A stretch of 64,000 nucleotides of DNA, from NCBI GenBank assembly GCA_902362715.1, contig CABIXN010000001.1:667548-731547 (forward strand), in the 5' to 3' direction. The notes under the pieces were generated by a model. That model had not been told where the DNA came from, made no database searches, and saw only the letters and a program-made list of their open reading frames with translations. Source of the stretch: Lachnospiraceae bacterium. Its GTDB lineage: Bacteria > Bacillota > Clostridia > Lachnospirales > Lachnospiraceae. The position numbers and the translations under genes were made by a program. Position 1 is the first letter of the stretch. The number at the start of each line of letters is the position of its first letter. Positions 18,901 through 26,591 of this stretch are shown in pieces.

Positions 18901-19938
18901 ACTGCCCAGACGGCTGTAAGCAGCTGCAAGCTCTGCCAGACGTTCCAGCCAGACCTGCTGACTGTCGTCATCCTGTGCTGAAAAATGTTCCCAGTCTAAC
19001 TGCTCTTCCAAAAAATAAATCAGATACCGGATCAAAGCTATGCTGCTTCCCGTCATCCCTGTATATCCGCAGAAAATAGGCAGCACGTTTTTTTTCTCAT
19101 CCGCAAGGCGTACTGCAAGACGGCTCATCAGCGTACTTTTTCCGCTCCCTGCGCCGCCCTGAATTACCAGCAGATTTTTGTCTTCTGTCAGTTCCCGGAT
19201 ACATTGCTCAACAAAAGCTTCCCTGGCTGCAAACTGTCCGGATTTCTGCCGGGCCAGCTCCCAGTGGGCAAGCTGATCCTTTTCAAATTCTGAGAGCGCT
19301 CCATAAGCCTCCCAGTCTTTTTCCAGAAGCTCCCTAATATCTTTTGTCACAAGTTCAGCAAAGTGCTCCTGTCCCACAGGACGACACTGTTTTTCATCCC
19401 AGTGAATCTTATATGTTTTCACTTTTCCGCCAGTCAGTTTAAAGATCCGCTCCTTTAGCCTGCGCAGCTTTTCAGCGTGTGCCGAATCCTCCTGCAGGTA
19501 AATATCCGGCATAATGCCTTCTGATTCTCTATAATAAAACAGTGTTGTTTCCAGCTGCTTTGGCGAACGCAGCGCACCATATTCTATTTCCAGAGCTGTT
19601 ACGCTTTTTTCCAGTTCCTCAAGGGAAAAATTCTGTTTACGTTCAATGGTTTCTGAGATCAATTTCTCTTCCGGTATCCACCCGTACCGCTCTCCTAAGA
19701 TTACAATCATATAAGGGCGGCACCGGTCAATTTCATCCAGGCAGACAGATAGAACTTTTTTAGCACCTTCCTCATTGTCCAGGTCTCCGGTATTTACTCC
19801 CCAGCGCAGATCACAAAAGGAAACACTATCACCATATTCCAATGCATAGTCATTCAGCTGCGGGAGCACTTTTTCATGGATTAAATCTCTTTCATAATGC
19901 ATATCTTTAAAAGTACTAGAAACAAATATTGTCTTCAT
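15955..19938 (-). CDS. DUF4062 - STAND NTPase - TPR repeat protein
   Basis: 1327 aa from the ATG at 19938 (AGAGGAG 6 nt upstream; a 24-codon extension lacks such a site). The N-terminus (about 1-95) begins KTIFVSSTFKDMHYERD and contains CDLRWGV and VILGERYGWIP, the pattern of DUF4062, a TIR-like effector-type domain also at the start of eukaryotic NWD1, TEP1 and NPHP3 proteins. A STAND/NACHT-type ATPase follows: Walker A GGAGSGKST at 261-269 and Walker B LTVLLDGIDQLP at 349-360, then a winged-helix region. The C-terminal half, from about 735 to 1290, is about ten TPR-like repeats with a 50-residue period, each with a core like LxxxYxxLGxxY and an A-x-x-L-Y-E-x-A segment. No signal peptide or membrane helix. 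The gene is solitary, with a mosaic repeat directly upstream. The architecture is that of STAND sensors, some of which defend against phages; a defence role here is inference. No partner effector gene is adjacent, so the N-terminal domain would be the effector. Confidence 0.88.
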   Translation of the reverse strand: MKTIFVSSTFKDMHYERDLIHEKVLPQLNDYALEYGDSVSFCDLRWGVNTGDLDNEEGAKKVLSVCLDEIDRCRPYMIVILGERYGWIPEEKLISETIERKQNFSLEELEKSVTALEIEYGALRSPKQLETTLFYYRESEGIMPDIYLQEDSAHAEKLRRLKERIFKLTGGKVKTYKIHWDEKQCRPVGQEHFAELVTKDIRELLEKDWEAYGALSEFEKDQLAHWELARQKSGQFAAREAFVEQCIRELTEDKNLLVIQGGAGSGKSTLMSRLAVRLADEKKNVLPIFCGYTGMTGSSIALIRYLIYFLEEQLDWEHFSAQDDDSQQVWLERLAELAAAYSRLGSQELTVLLDGIDQLPKDEIRDELLFIPGNLSEKFKIIISCLDTVALPRVEEEAIHQAGILQEAEKAQMLAGMARYAGRELSDAVVSHILQKKGSASPLYLNLMVSRLLMMNKEDFDEITARGDGMEAITEHQIRIVDAMPKELEKICVKLLHTASERIGGNLVKMAASYIAVSRHGLREQELSKLAEMTGVMWNHLDFSRFVKYMHSFFIIREDGRYDFSHKSLREGFLQQCTDIKEMHNRILRCLIQLPKEESVRTGEWMYHCIRADDKAYGVFGIQHSEIDSPLRQAAARDLKEVSMEDGGNWLTELLKSGADYDVKAEFSYFISREYRLSFSDSLEELRVSEGVQIENKNYMEQLAARFPKPDNKRQLSVCYEKVANICMQYEDREHLLRAKTLYEHAFSISKELLEAEETNERRQDLSVDYGHLADIYEELQGEEDLQKALAFRKEAVYLREKIVQTDPSAKHQTAFVLALNSLGAVYETLDGELCQKKALSCYQQAYEMQQKLDEEEASLESKRRLSNCMRNLAGAYSLKKTRKDQEKAVFLYQEVCRIRERLADIKASAGARKSLAIAYISLGNLYIENKSQKELDLAVELYEKAYTIRKILAEELKTSGSRRQLSAICYSLGKAYRLYQEEEYYEKALVYLGMDLKLSEQLNKELKTAASENSLAQSYMAMGLLLRQMGGEKNIREAVRNAFLSEKIFRKLSEELKTADSRQKLGECCNLLAGCFDDLGSEEDFRQAVIWGEKDLEISIELEKELHTLNSLENLGYSYLKLGSSYYSCADSEDNLKKSLEACRKAYDIFEKLHQIRKTKDSLENIGICAQHLARHIFLERGFVEAEETIRMQEKSLEISRALAEDLGTLESRQDLLRDCIRTGDLYRCFSGGQDWEGKALELFQEAVGIAKENCAGGTYNAYEDFVTALSRLTEHPYVTAESKKVNLKLLLTVTRKMAEERPEKKYDQWIDMFKSALEKLNTDQE

Positions 19939-20037
19939 AAACGGCTCCTCTTTTTTGTTCTTAGGGTATTTTCCTGTACCTGTATGTATAAAACCAGGAA
20001 AATTCTTCAAAAAATATTGTAAATACCGGACTTTCAG

Positions 20038-20166
20038 GATTCTCCGCCTGCGGCGGGTCGCTTTTGCAACATGACTCCATTCCGCCGCAGTGCGATCAAA
20101 AGCGGAGCGGCTCTATAGGAATCGGTACTTTTCAGCTTTATCACAACACGGTATTTCCTATAGAGT
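20038..20166. repeat. mosaic hairpin repeat, copy 1
   Basis: Three modules: a GC-rich hairpin (CTCCGCCTGCGGCGGG at 20041-20056) followed by GCTTTTGC and ACATGACTCC; a second hairpin with CCGCCGCAGTGCGATC and AGCGGAGCG; and a 55-bp inverted-repeat module at 20111-20165 bounded by CTCTATAGGAA and TTCCTATAGAG with a conserved centre CAGCTTTATCACAACAC. The same modules recur at 46374-46640 and partly at 63885-64000. It fills most of the gap between the STAND gene and rpsA. The short open frames across it are artefacts. Confidence 0.85.
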
Positions 20167-20209
20167 GGAAAAAGGCCATTCCGTCCGCTTACGCTTTCAG
20201 AATGACCTT
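20167..20209 (-). terminator. terminator downstream of the cmk-ispH-rpsA operon
   Basis: On the minus strand AAGGTCATTC (20200-20209) pairs with GAATGGCCTT (20172-20181), followed by a T run at 20173-20169. It lies about 32 nt after the rpsA stop and abuts the mosaic repeat. Confidence 0.75.
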
Positions 20210-20240
20210 CCGAGATCTCAATCTATGATGAGACTAATTC

Positions 20241-21323
20241 TTATTCTTCTGTTTCTTCCGCAAAATCATCTTCTGTAATCAGAGCTTTCATGCTTAAGCT
20301 GATCTTTTTATCTTCTTCGCTGAAATCAACAATTTTTGCTTCGATTTCCTGACCAATTGCCAGAACATCAGATGGTTTATTTACATGCTCTCTGGAAATC
20401 TGAGATACATGAAGCAGAGCATCCACACCAGGAGCCAGCTCTACAAATGCACCAAAGTCTGTCATTCTTGCAACTTTTCCTGTGACAATTGTACCCACAG
20501 CATATCTTTCCGCAGCATTATTCCATGGATTTTCCTCAGCAAATTTCATGCTGAGAGCAATTTTAGTATCTTTAATATCTTTAATAAATACCTTTACAGC
20601 CTGTCCAACGGTAAATACTTTCTTTGGATTCTCAACACGTCCCCAGGACATTTCAGAAATATGAAGCAGACCGTCAGCTCCGCCAAGATCAATAAATGCA
20701 CCAAAATCTGTAATATTCTTTACAGTGCCTTCCATTACATCGCCTACCTGGATTTTCTCCAGTAATTCCTTCTGCATCTGCTCTTTTTTAGCAACCAGAA
20801 GCTGTTTTCTGTCACCGATAATTCTTCTTCTTCTCGGATTAAATTCTGTTAATACAAATTCGATTTCTGTATCTTTGTATTTGCTTAAATCTTTTTCATA
20901 TACATCGGATACAAGGCTTGCAGGAATGAAAACCCGTGTTTCATCTACAACAACGCTTAAGCCGCCGTCTAAAACCTGTGTAACAGGAGCTGTAAGTACT
21001 TCGCCGTTGTTGAACGCTTCCTCTAGACGTTTGCTGCCTTTTTCTGCCGCAAGACGTTTGTATGTAAGAAGAACCTGTCCTTCACCGTCATTTACTTTCA
21101 TAACTTTTGCTTCCATAGTATCTCCTACAGAAACTACATCGAGTAAATTAACACTGGAATCATTTGTATATTCATTACGTGTAATAATACCATCTGATTT
21201 ATAGCCAATATTCAGAATAATTTCATCTGGTTTCACATCTATAACAGTGCCTTCGACTACCTCTCCATTCCTAATTGTTTTTAAAGATTTTTCCAACATT
21301 TGTTCAAAGCTCATTTCTGACAT
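20241..21323 (-). CDS. rpsA: 30S ribosomal protein S1-like, four S1 RNA-binding domains
   Basis: 360 aa from the ATG at 21323, preceded by GGAGG at a 9-nt distance; the longer frame begins with TTG inside that Shine-Dalgarno. Four S1 domains are visible (about 18-85, 100-165, 188-257, 274-343), the last two with strong motifs GDVMEGTVKNITDFGAFIDL and GTIVTGKVARMTDFGAFVEL. The protein binds mRNA and helps translation or RNA handling. It overlaps the 3' end of ispH by 20 nt in another frame. In several clostridia the two are one fused polypeptide; here they are separate overlapping genes. Confidence 0.92.
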   Translation of the reverse strand: MSEMSFEQMLEKSLKTIRNGEVVEGTVIDVKPDEIILNIGYKSDGIITRNEYTNDSSVNLLDVVSVGDTMEAKVMKVNDGEGQVLLTYKRLAAEKGSKRLEEAFNNGEVLTAPVTQVLDGGLSVVVDETRVFIPASLVSDVYEKDLSKYKDTEIEFVLTEFNPRRRRIIGDRKQLLVAKKEQMQKELLEKIQVGDVMEGTVKNITDFGAFIDLGGADGLLHISEMSWGRVENPKKVFTVGQAVKVFIKDIKDTKIALSMKFAEENPWNNAAERYAVGTIVTGKVARMTDFGAFVELAPGVDALLHVSQISREHVNKPSDVLAIGQEIEAKIVDFSEEDKKISLSMKALITEDDFAEETEE

Positions 21324-22158
21324 ACTTTTGAACCTCCTCAATAATATTATTTGGGGTTGACGCCCCAGCTGTAATACCTACGTAGCCGAAACGCTGAAAC
21401 GTGGAGTTTTCCAAATCGTCTTTCGTTTGTATAAAGTAAGTATTTTTGCATTTTTTACTGCAGATCTCGAACAGTTTCCTGGAATTGGAACTGCTCTTTC
21501 CGCCGATTACAATCATTGCATCCACCTGGCCGGATAACGCTTCCGCTTCTTTCTGGCGCTGCTCAGTGGCACTGCAAATTGTATTTAAAACAATTCTATC
21601 ATAACCTTTTTCAGATATAATTTCAACTAAATCTTGAAATTTATTATAATTAAAAGTTGTCTGGGAAACAATACAGACCCTGCCCTCTTTTGGAACGGTA
21701 AACTTTTCTGCTTCCTCTTGTTCCGACAATATCGTTGTTCGCTGGGGGTCTGACCATCCATAAATCCCCTGTACTTCCGGATGGGCCGCGTCTCCGATAA
21801 TAACAACATAATATCCCTGACTGCTGTATTCTCTGACATATTTGTGGATCCGCAGCACAAAGGGACAGGTTGCATCCACTACCCGCAGACGGCTTTGTTC
21901 CATTCTCTCCCGGATCTTTCTTGAAACGCCATGGGAACGGATAATAATAGTGCCGCACTCTTTTTGTTCTATTTCTTCCACCGTTTTAAGAACCGTTACC
22001 CCTCTTCTTTCTAGTTCGCTGACAACCTCTTCATTATGAATAATCGGTCCAAAGGTATAAATGGGCCGCTGTCCGTATTCAATTTCATGATAAACGGCGT
22101 CTATGGCCTTTTGTACGCCAAAACAAAATCCTGCGCTTTTTGCTGTTTTCAGTTTCAT
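21304..22158 (-). CDS. ispH: 4-hydroxy-3-methylbut-2-enyl diphosphate reductase
   Basis: 284 aa, last enzyme of the MEP pathway, which makes IPP and DMAPP using a [4Fe-4S] cluster. The three cluster cysteines are seen in AGFCFGVQKA, DATCPFVLRIHK and LNTICSATEQRQ. Conserved histidines occur in GPIIHNEEVV and GDAAHPEVQG, and TAGASTPNNIIEEV ends the protein. The start overlaps the cmk stop by 4 nt. Upstream pathway enzymes dxr and ispG are encoded at 59.0-62.3 kb in the same window. Confidence 0.96.
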   Translation of the reverse strand: MKLKTAKSAGFCFGVQKAIDAVYHEIEYGQRPIYTFGPIIHNEEVVSELERRGVTVLKTVEEIEQKECGTIIIRSHGVSRKIRERMEQSRLRVVDATCPFVLRIHKYVREYSSQGYYVVIIGDAAHPEVQGIYGWSDPQRTTILSEQEEAEKFTVPKEGRVCIVSQTTFNYNKFQDLVEIISEKGYDRIVLNTICSATEQRQKEAEALSGQVDAMIVIGGKSSSNSRKLFEICSKKCKNTYFIQTKDDLENSTFQRFGYVGITAGASTPNNIIEEVQKYVRNEL

Positions 22159-22835
22159 CTTTTTTCTGTAATTTTCGCCGCCCCGGCGAGCTTTATAATT
22201 TTTTCTGTTACCTGTTCTATTGTTAAATCAGAGGAATCTAAAACCACCGCATCGTCAGCCGCTTTTAAAGGGGAAATTTCTCTGTGCATATCCCGGTAAT
22301 CCCGGTCCTCAATATCTTTCTCTATTTCGCTGAGCTCACAGTCAATGCCTTTCTCTATAAGTTCCTGATACCGGCGGACTGCTCTTGTATGAACGCTGGC
22401 CGTTAAATAAATCTTTAACTGAGCATTGGGTAATACACATGTTCCGATATCACGTCCGTCCATAATAATATCCTCCGCTGCAGCGATTTCCTGCTGCAGG
22501 CTGGTAAGTTTCCTGCGCACTGCCGGATAGGCGCTTGTAACGGAAGCCATTTTTCCCACCTCTTCCTTTCTGATCTCAGAAGAAACGTTCTGCCCGTTTA
22601 AATAAATCTGCTGTGAGCCGTTCTCATACTTTAACTGAATCTGAATCTGATCACAGCACGCGGTAATCAGCTCCTCTTGTTCCGGTGCAATCTGATGTGT
22701 CATAAAGTAATAGGCCATGGCCCGGTACATAGCTCCGGTATCCACATACAGAAAATTCAGCTTTCCTGCCGCCAGTTTTGCAATGGTGCTTTTTCCGGCT
22801 CCTGCCGGTCCGTCAATGGCAATATTATAACTCAT
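22155..22835 (-). CDS. cmk: cytidylate kinase
   Basis: 226 aa, phosphorylates CMP and dCMP with ATP. The N-terminal P-loop is AIDGPAGAGKSTIAK, followed by LNFLYVDTGAMYRAMAYY; IIMDGRDIGTCVLPNAQLKIYLTAS and RDYRDMHREISPLKAADDAVVLDSS are typical of the bacterial short Cmk family. GAGGA lies upstream of the ATG. First gene of the cmk-ispH-rpsA operon. Confidence 0.96.
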   Translation of the reverse strand: MSYNIAIDGPAGAGKSTIAKLAAGKLNFLYVDTGAMYRAMAYYFMTHQIAPEQEELITACCDQIQIQLKYENGSQQIYLNGQNVSSEIRKEEVGKMASVTSAYPAVRRKLTSLQQEIAAAEDIIMDGRDIGTCVLPNAQLKIYLTASVHTRAVRRYQELIEKGIDCELSEIEKDIEDRDYRDMHREISPLKAADDAVVLDSSDLTIEQVTEKIIKLAGAAKITEKR

Positions 22836-22897
22836 TTTTTATCCTCTTTCTATTCTGTTCAAGTCCCGCTCTCGCAAGACTGTGTGCGCAATTGAAG

Positions 22898-24175
22898 TCA
22901 GCTTTGCTGACAATATTCTATTCCCAAGCGCTGCACATCTGATATACTGATTCCTGCCAGATATCCTGTAGACCACGCAATCTGAAGGTTAAATCCCCCG
23001 GTCAGCGCATCAACGTCCAGAATTTCTCCGGCAAAATGCAGATTTTTTACTATTTTAGACTCCATTGTGGACGGATTGACTTCTTTTACCGAAACACCGC
23101 CCCGGGTAATAACAGCTTCCTGAAAACCTCTTGTTCCGGTAATTGTACACGGAAATGCTTTTAATAATTCAACAAGATCGAGACGTTCTTCCTTTGTAAT
23201 ACTGTTTACCTGTTTGTCAGGATCAATCCCTGATAATTCAATAATCACGGAAATCATTTTTGCAGGAAGCAGCTTTCCTATCACATTCTTAAAAGCTCTG
23301 TTGGGATTCTCCTGAAAATCCCGGCAGATCCGCTTATCCAGCTGTTCCTTTGTAAGGGCCGGCTTTAAATCAATCAAAAGCTGCGTTTCGCCATGATAAA
23401 TGGCATCATTGGCCACGGCGCTGGCGCTTAAAATCAGCGGTCCGCTGACTCCAAAATGAGTAAACAGCATTTCGCCAAACCCCTGAAACAATTCTCTTTT
23501 TCCCTTTTTTAATACAACGGATACGTTTTTCAGTGACAGCCCCTGCATTTCCTTAATATAAGCTTCTTTCACTTCCAGAGGAACCAGCGACGGTTTTGGC
23601 TCAAGAACGGTATGGCCTGCCTGTGCGGCCAGCTCATAAGCCTGTCCGTCTGAACCGGTTACCGGATACGAACAGCCTCCCGCTGCCAGAATCACACTAT
23701 GGGCATTCCATACTTTCTTTTTTCCATTACAGAGGGCTTCCACACCTGTAACCTGCTGATTAGAAATCAGTAATTTCGTCACTTTTGTATTATAACAGAT
23801 TTCCACCTGATAATTTTTTAAAATTTTATGAAAGGTTTTGATCACATCCGAAGAATGATCTGACAGGGGAAACACCCGGTTTCCACGCTCAGTTTTTAAT
23901 TTCAGTCCATAATCTTCCATCAGCTGCATAACAGCCTGATTGTCAAAGGCATAGATACTGCTGTATAAAAACTTGCTGTTGCGGACAAATGATGCAAACA
24001 ATGTATCAAGATCCGATGCATTGGTCAGATTGCAGCGTCCTTTTCCTGTAATATAAAGTTTTTTTCCCAGCTTTTCATTCCGTTCAAGAAGCAGCACGTT
24101 ATGTCCGCAGAGAGCGGCGCCATAGGCAGCCATCATTCCGGCCGCTCCTCCTCCTATTATAATTACATCACTCAT
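22898..24175 (-). CDS. NAD(P)/FAD-dependent oxidoreductase, HI0933/YhiN (BaiN-like) family
   Basis: 425 aa flavoprotein. An N-terminal dinucleotide fold VIIIGGGAAGMMAAYGAAL is followed by the family signature KKLYITGKGRCNLTNA, and the C-terminal segment is FAGEILDVDALTGGFNLQIAWSTG (given in part: EILDVDALTGGFNLQ). Members include BaiN, which acts on bile-acid derivatives in some gut clostridia, but the family is broad and the substrate here is unknown. The start overlaps the RpiR regulator stop by 4 nt. Confidence 0.88.
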   Translation of the reverse strand: MSDVIIIGGGAAGMMAAYGAALCGHNVLLLERNEKLGKKLYITGKGRCNLTNASDLDTLFASFVRNSKFLYSSIYAFDNQAVMQLMEDYGLKLKTERGNRVFPLSDHSSDVIKTFHKILKNYQVEICYNTKVTKLLISNQQVTGVEALCNGKKKVWNAHSVILAAGGCSYPVTGSDGQAYELAAQAGHTVLEPKPSLVPLEVKEAYIKEMQGLSLKNVSVVLKKGKRELFQGFGEMLFTHFGVSGPLILSASAVANDAIYHGETQLLIDLKPALTKEQLDKRICRDFQENPNRAFKNVIGKLLPAKMISVIIELSGIDPDKQVNSITKEERLDLVELLKAFPCTITGTRGFQEAVITRGGVSVKEVNPSTMESKIVKNLHFAGEILDVDALTGGFNLQIAWSTGYLAGISISDVQRLGIEYCQQS

Positions 24176-25095
24176 GGAAGATCCTCCAGTCTGGCATACC
24201 GCATCTTCATATGATCGTCGATATGATTAATTTCATCATTTTCATAAACCTGATATTCATCCCAGATATCCTCAAGCATCTCAAGGGTCTTGGCTACCTC
24301 TCCCTGCTTTTTCATGCAGAGGGCAACAATCAGTGCATTAATCACACTTAAAGGGGCCACCAGAGAATCTACAATGGAAGCCATATCACTTTTTGCAATC
24401 AAATTACAGGAGGAATACAGATTCATAGGAGAATGAATGCTGTCTGTCAGCGTAATTACTTTGGCGCTTCTGTTATTGGCAAACTCCATTGCTTTTAAAG
24501 TACGCATGGAATAACGTGGAAAACTGATGCCGATAATGACATCCTCTTCACTGATTCGAACCATCTGTTCAAATAATTCACTGGAATTATTTGTATGAAG
24601 AAGGTGAACATTATCAAACATCAGGTTAAAGTAAAAGGCTAGAAAGCTTGCTAAAGGAGCACAGCTTCGAATGCCGATAATATAAATATGTTTTGCATTT
24701 AAGATAATATCAAGAGCCAGCTCAAAGGCATTCTGGTCAATATCATCCAACGTGCTTTTTATTTTTTCCGCATCGGATTGAAGCACGGTTTCTAGAATTT
24801 TTGACTGACTGATTCTTCCGTAAGTAACCTCCATCCTCTGAATGGAATTTAATTTATTGCGAACCAGTTCTTCAAGTGCCTTCTGAAACTCCGGATATCC
24901 TTTGTATCCAAGATAAGTGGCAAAACGCACCACTGTGGACTCACTGACACCTACAATTTTTCCCAGCTTTTCCGCGGTCAGAAATACAGCCTTGTCATAG
25001 TTATCTGTAATATAGGTGGCCAGAAGTTTCTGCCCTTTGCTCATAGAGCTGTATTTTTCATTTATGCGATTCGTTAATTCATTTGTATTGCTCAT
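24172..25095 (-). CDS. MurR/RpiR-family transcriptional regulator
   Basis: 307 aa. The N-terminal helix-turn-helix domain (about 1-80) has KIVGVSESTVVRFATYLGYKG (in part: VSESTVVRFATYLGY), as in RpiR regulators. The C-terminal SIS domain (about 120-255) binds phosphosugars, with HIYIIGIRSCAPLASFLAF and DVIIGISFPRYSMRTL. GGAGG lies upstream of the ATG. Operon partner is the flavoprotein downstream, so that gene may be a target (inference). Confidence 0.92.
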   Translation of the reverse strand: MSNTNELTNRINEKYSSMSKGQKLLATYITDNYDKAVFLTAEKLGKIVGVSESTVVRFATYLGYKGYPEFQKALEELVRNKLNSIQRMEVTYGRISQSKILETVLQSDAEKIKSTLDDIDQNAFELALDIILNAKHIYIIGIRSCAPLASFLAFYFNLMFDNVHLLHTNNSSELFEQMVRISEEDVIIGISFPRYSMRTLKAMEFANNRSAKVITLTDSIHSPMNLYSSCNLIAKSDMASIVDSLVAPLSVINALIVALCMKKQGEVAKTLEMLEDIWDEYQVYENDEINHIDDHMKMRYARLEDLP

Positions 25096-25136
25096 ACCAA
25101 AACCTCCACCGGGTTACAGTATAGCATTTTCCGTTT

Positions 25137-26438
25137 TTATTGAGAAGCTTTTTGAAGGAATTCCTGCAAAAACTGTTCCACGCACCATCCCAGGTCAAAG
25201 GCTGTCACATTTTCGTTGACAAAAAGTTTTTTAGAACCAATATATGTATCATTTACATAATAGTTTGCCGTACCTGCTTCCTGACCTTTTTTCAGCGGTG
25301 CATGCAGCGTATCCGGACAATCATAAGTAACGGATATCTGATCTGAATCCGAAATGAGACAGGAAATTTCTTTTTCTTCTTCTTTTAAATTTACGTTCTT
25401 TGGAAACTCATACTTTTCTGATTCTTTTTTTACCCCGCCGGATATTTTTATTTCAGGAATCTCTTCGTCTTTACTGATCACCTGTTTTTCATAGTTTTCA
25501 TTTCCGTAAGCAATCAGTTTTTTGGAATCTGACCATTTATAGCTTTTGTGATTAGGCCAGCCGCAGGCAAGCAACGCTAGTGTATAAACCCTTCCGTTTT
25601 CTTTATAGGCACATACATAGCAGTAACCGGCCTTTGCTGTGTAGCCTGTTTTTCCGCTGACGGCCCCCTTTTGCATACTTAAGAAACTGTTTTTGTTAGA
25701 CAGCTGATACGTATGCTTCTTTTTCAGATCTGTAAACGTATGATTTTTTGCCTGGGTAATTTCCAAAAAGGTATCATTTTTAATACAGTAACTCATAATT
25801 TTAGCAAGATCATAGGCGGTAGTTCCATGATCCCCTCCATCATCCGAGCCATCCAGTCCATTAGGTGTCACGAAATGACTGTTTTCACACCCTAGCTCCT
25901 CTGCCTTTTCATTCATCATTTTTGCAAAATTTTCTACAGAGCCTCCCAGTGCTTCTGCAATCACAACTGCGGAATCATTATGGGATTCCAGCATCAGTGA
26001 ATACAGAAGATCTTTCAGATAAAACTGATCTCCCTTGGAAAATCCGCATTTTGTCTCCGGCATTTTGCAGGCATATTCAGATACCGTACAGATCTGATCC
26101 ATGCTGCCATTTTCAATGGCAAGTATACAGGTCAGAATTTTTGTTGTACTTGCATTGGGCATCACTGTGTCCTGATTTTTTCCATATAAAATCCGGTTAT
26201 TTTCTCCATCTATTAATACGGCTGACTTTGCATACAGTCCAAGGTCCTTTTGCTGGTCAGTTTTGGCCTCCTTTTCTCCCCCCTGTTCTTCCGTTTTCTG
26301 TTCCTGTGCCAGAATCAGATGGCTGGAAACAGAAAATACGGCAAGCTGGCAGACAAGCAGAAAGCAGACAAGAATTCTTTTAAATTTTCTTTGTTTCACA
26401 GATGATATCCAGTCCGTTTTTCTATACTTTATGGCCAA
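25137..26438 (-). CDS. serine-type D-Ala-D-Ala carboxypeptidase (DacF-like PBP)
   Basis: Up to 433 aa, peptidase family S11, removes the terminal D-Ala of peptidoglycan stem peptides. A signal sequence or anchor (about 20-44) ends before the catalytic domain. Active-site motifs are STTK in PNASTTKILT, SHN in LESHNDSAVV and KTG in SGKTGYTAKAGY. A PBP5-like C-terminal beta domain and a short amphipathic tail (LGWCVEQFLQEFLQKAS) follow, as in membrane-tethered enzymes. The start is uncertain: the longest frame opens with TTG at 26438 and another candidate is GTG at 26399; neither has a strong ribosome binding site. Confidence 0.9.
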   Translation of the reverse strand: MAIKYRKTDWISSVKQRKFKRILVCFLLVCQLAVFSVSSHLILAQEQKTEEQGGEKEAKTDQQKDLGLYAKSAVLIDGENNRILYGKNQDTVMPNASTTKILTCILAIENGSMDQICTVSEYACKMPETKCGFSKGDQFYLKDLLYSLMLESHNDSAVVIAEALGGSVENFAKMMNEKAEELGCENSHFVTPNGLDGSDDGGDHGTTAYDLAKIMSYCIKNDTFLEITQAKNHTFTDLKKKHTYQLSNKNSFLSMQKGAVSGKTGYTAKAGYCYVCAYKENGRVYTLALLACGWPNHKSYKWSDSKKLIAYGNENYEKQVISKDEEIPEIKISGGVKKESEKYEFPKNVNLKEEEKEISCLISDSDQISVTYDCPDTLHAPLKKGQEAGTANYYVNDTYIGSKKLFVNENVTAFDLGWCVEQFLQEFLQKASQ

Positions 26439-26511
26439 TCCCGTAAAAATATTACAAAAAGGACTCTGAAAGTCTGTTTGTGCCGCTCATTGAATACAGG
26501 ATTTTAAACAT

Positions 26512-26566
26512 GCAAAAGGCAGCTAAAGAACATACAATTTCGTACGTCCCCAGCTGCTCCTTTTGC
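26512..26566 (-). terminator. hairpin downstream of the hydrogenase operon
   Basis: GCAAAAGGCAGCT (26512-26524) pairs with AGCTGCTCCTTTTGC (26552-26566) apart from two bulged bases. It lies 26 nt after the hydA stop. The U tract is short, so it may act as a terminator or as an mRNA 3' stabiliser. Confidence 0.55.
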
Positions 26567-26591
26567 CTGCTGTTATTTAAAGGATAGGTAA

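Noticed and set aside
21304..21341. Frameshift splitting an IspH-S1 fusion
   Set aside because: No slippery sequence is seen, ispH ends normally, and rpsA has its own Shine-Dalgarno and ATG.
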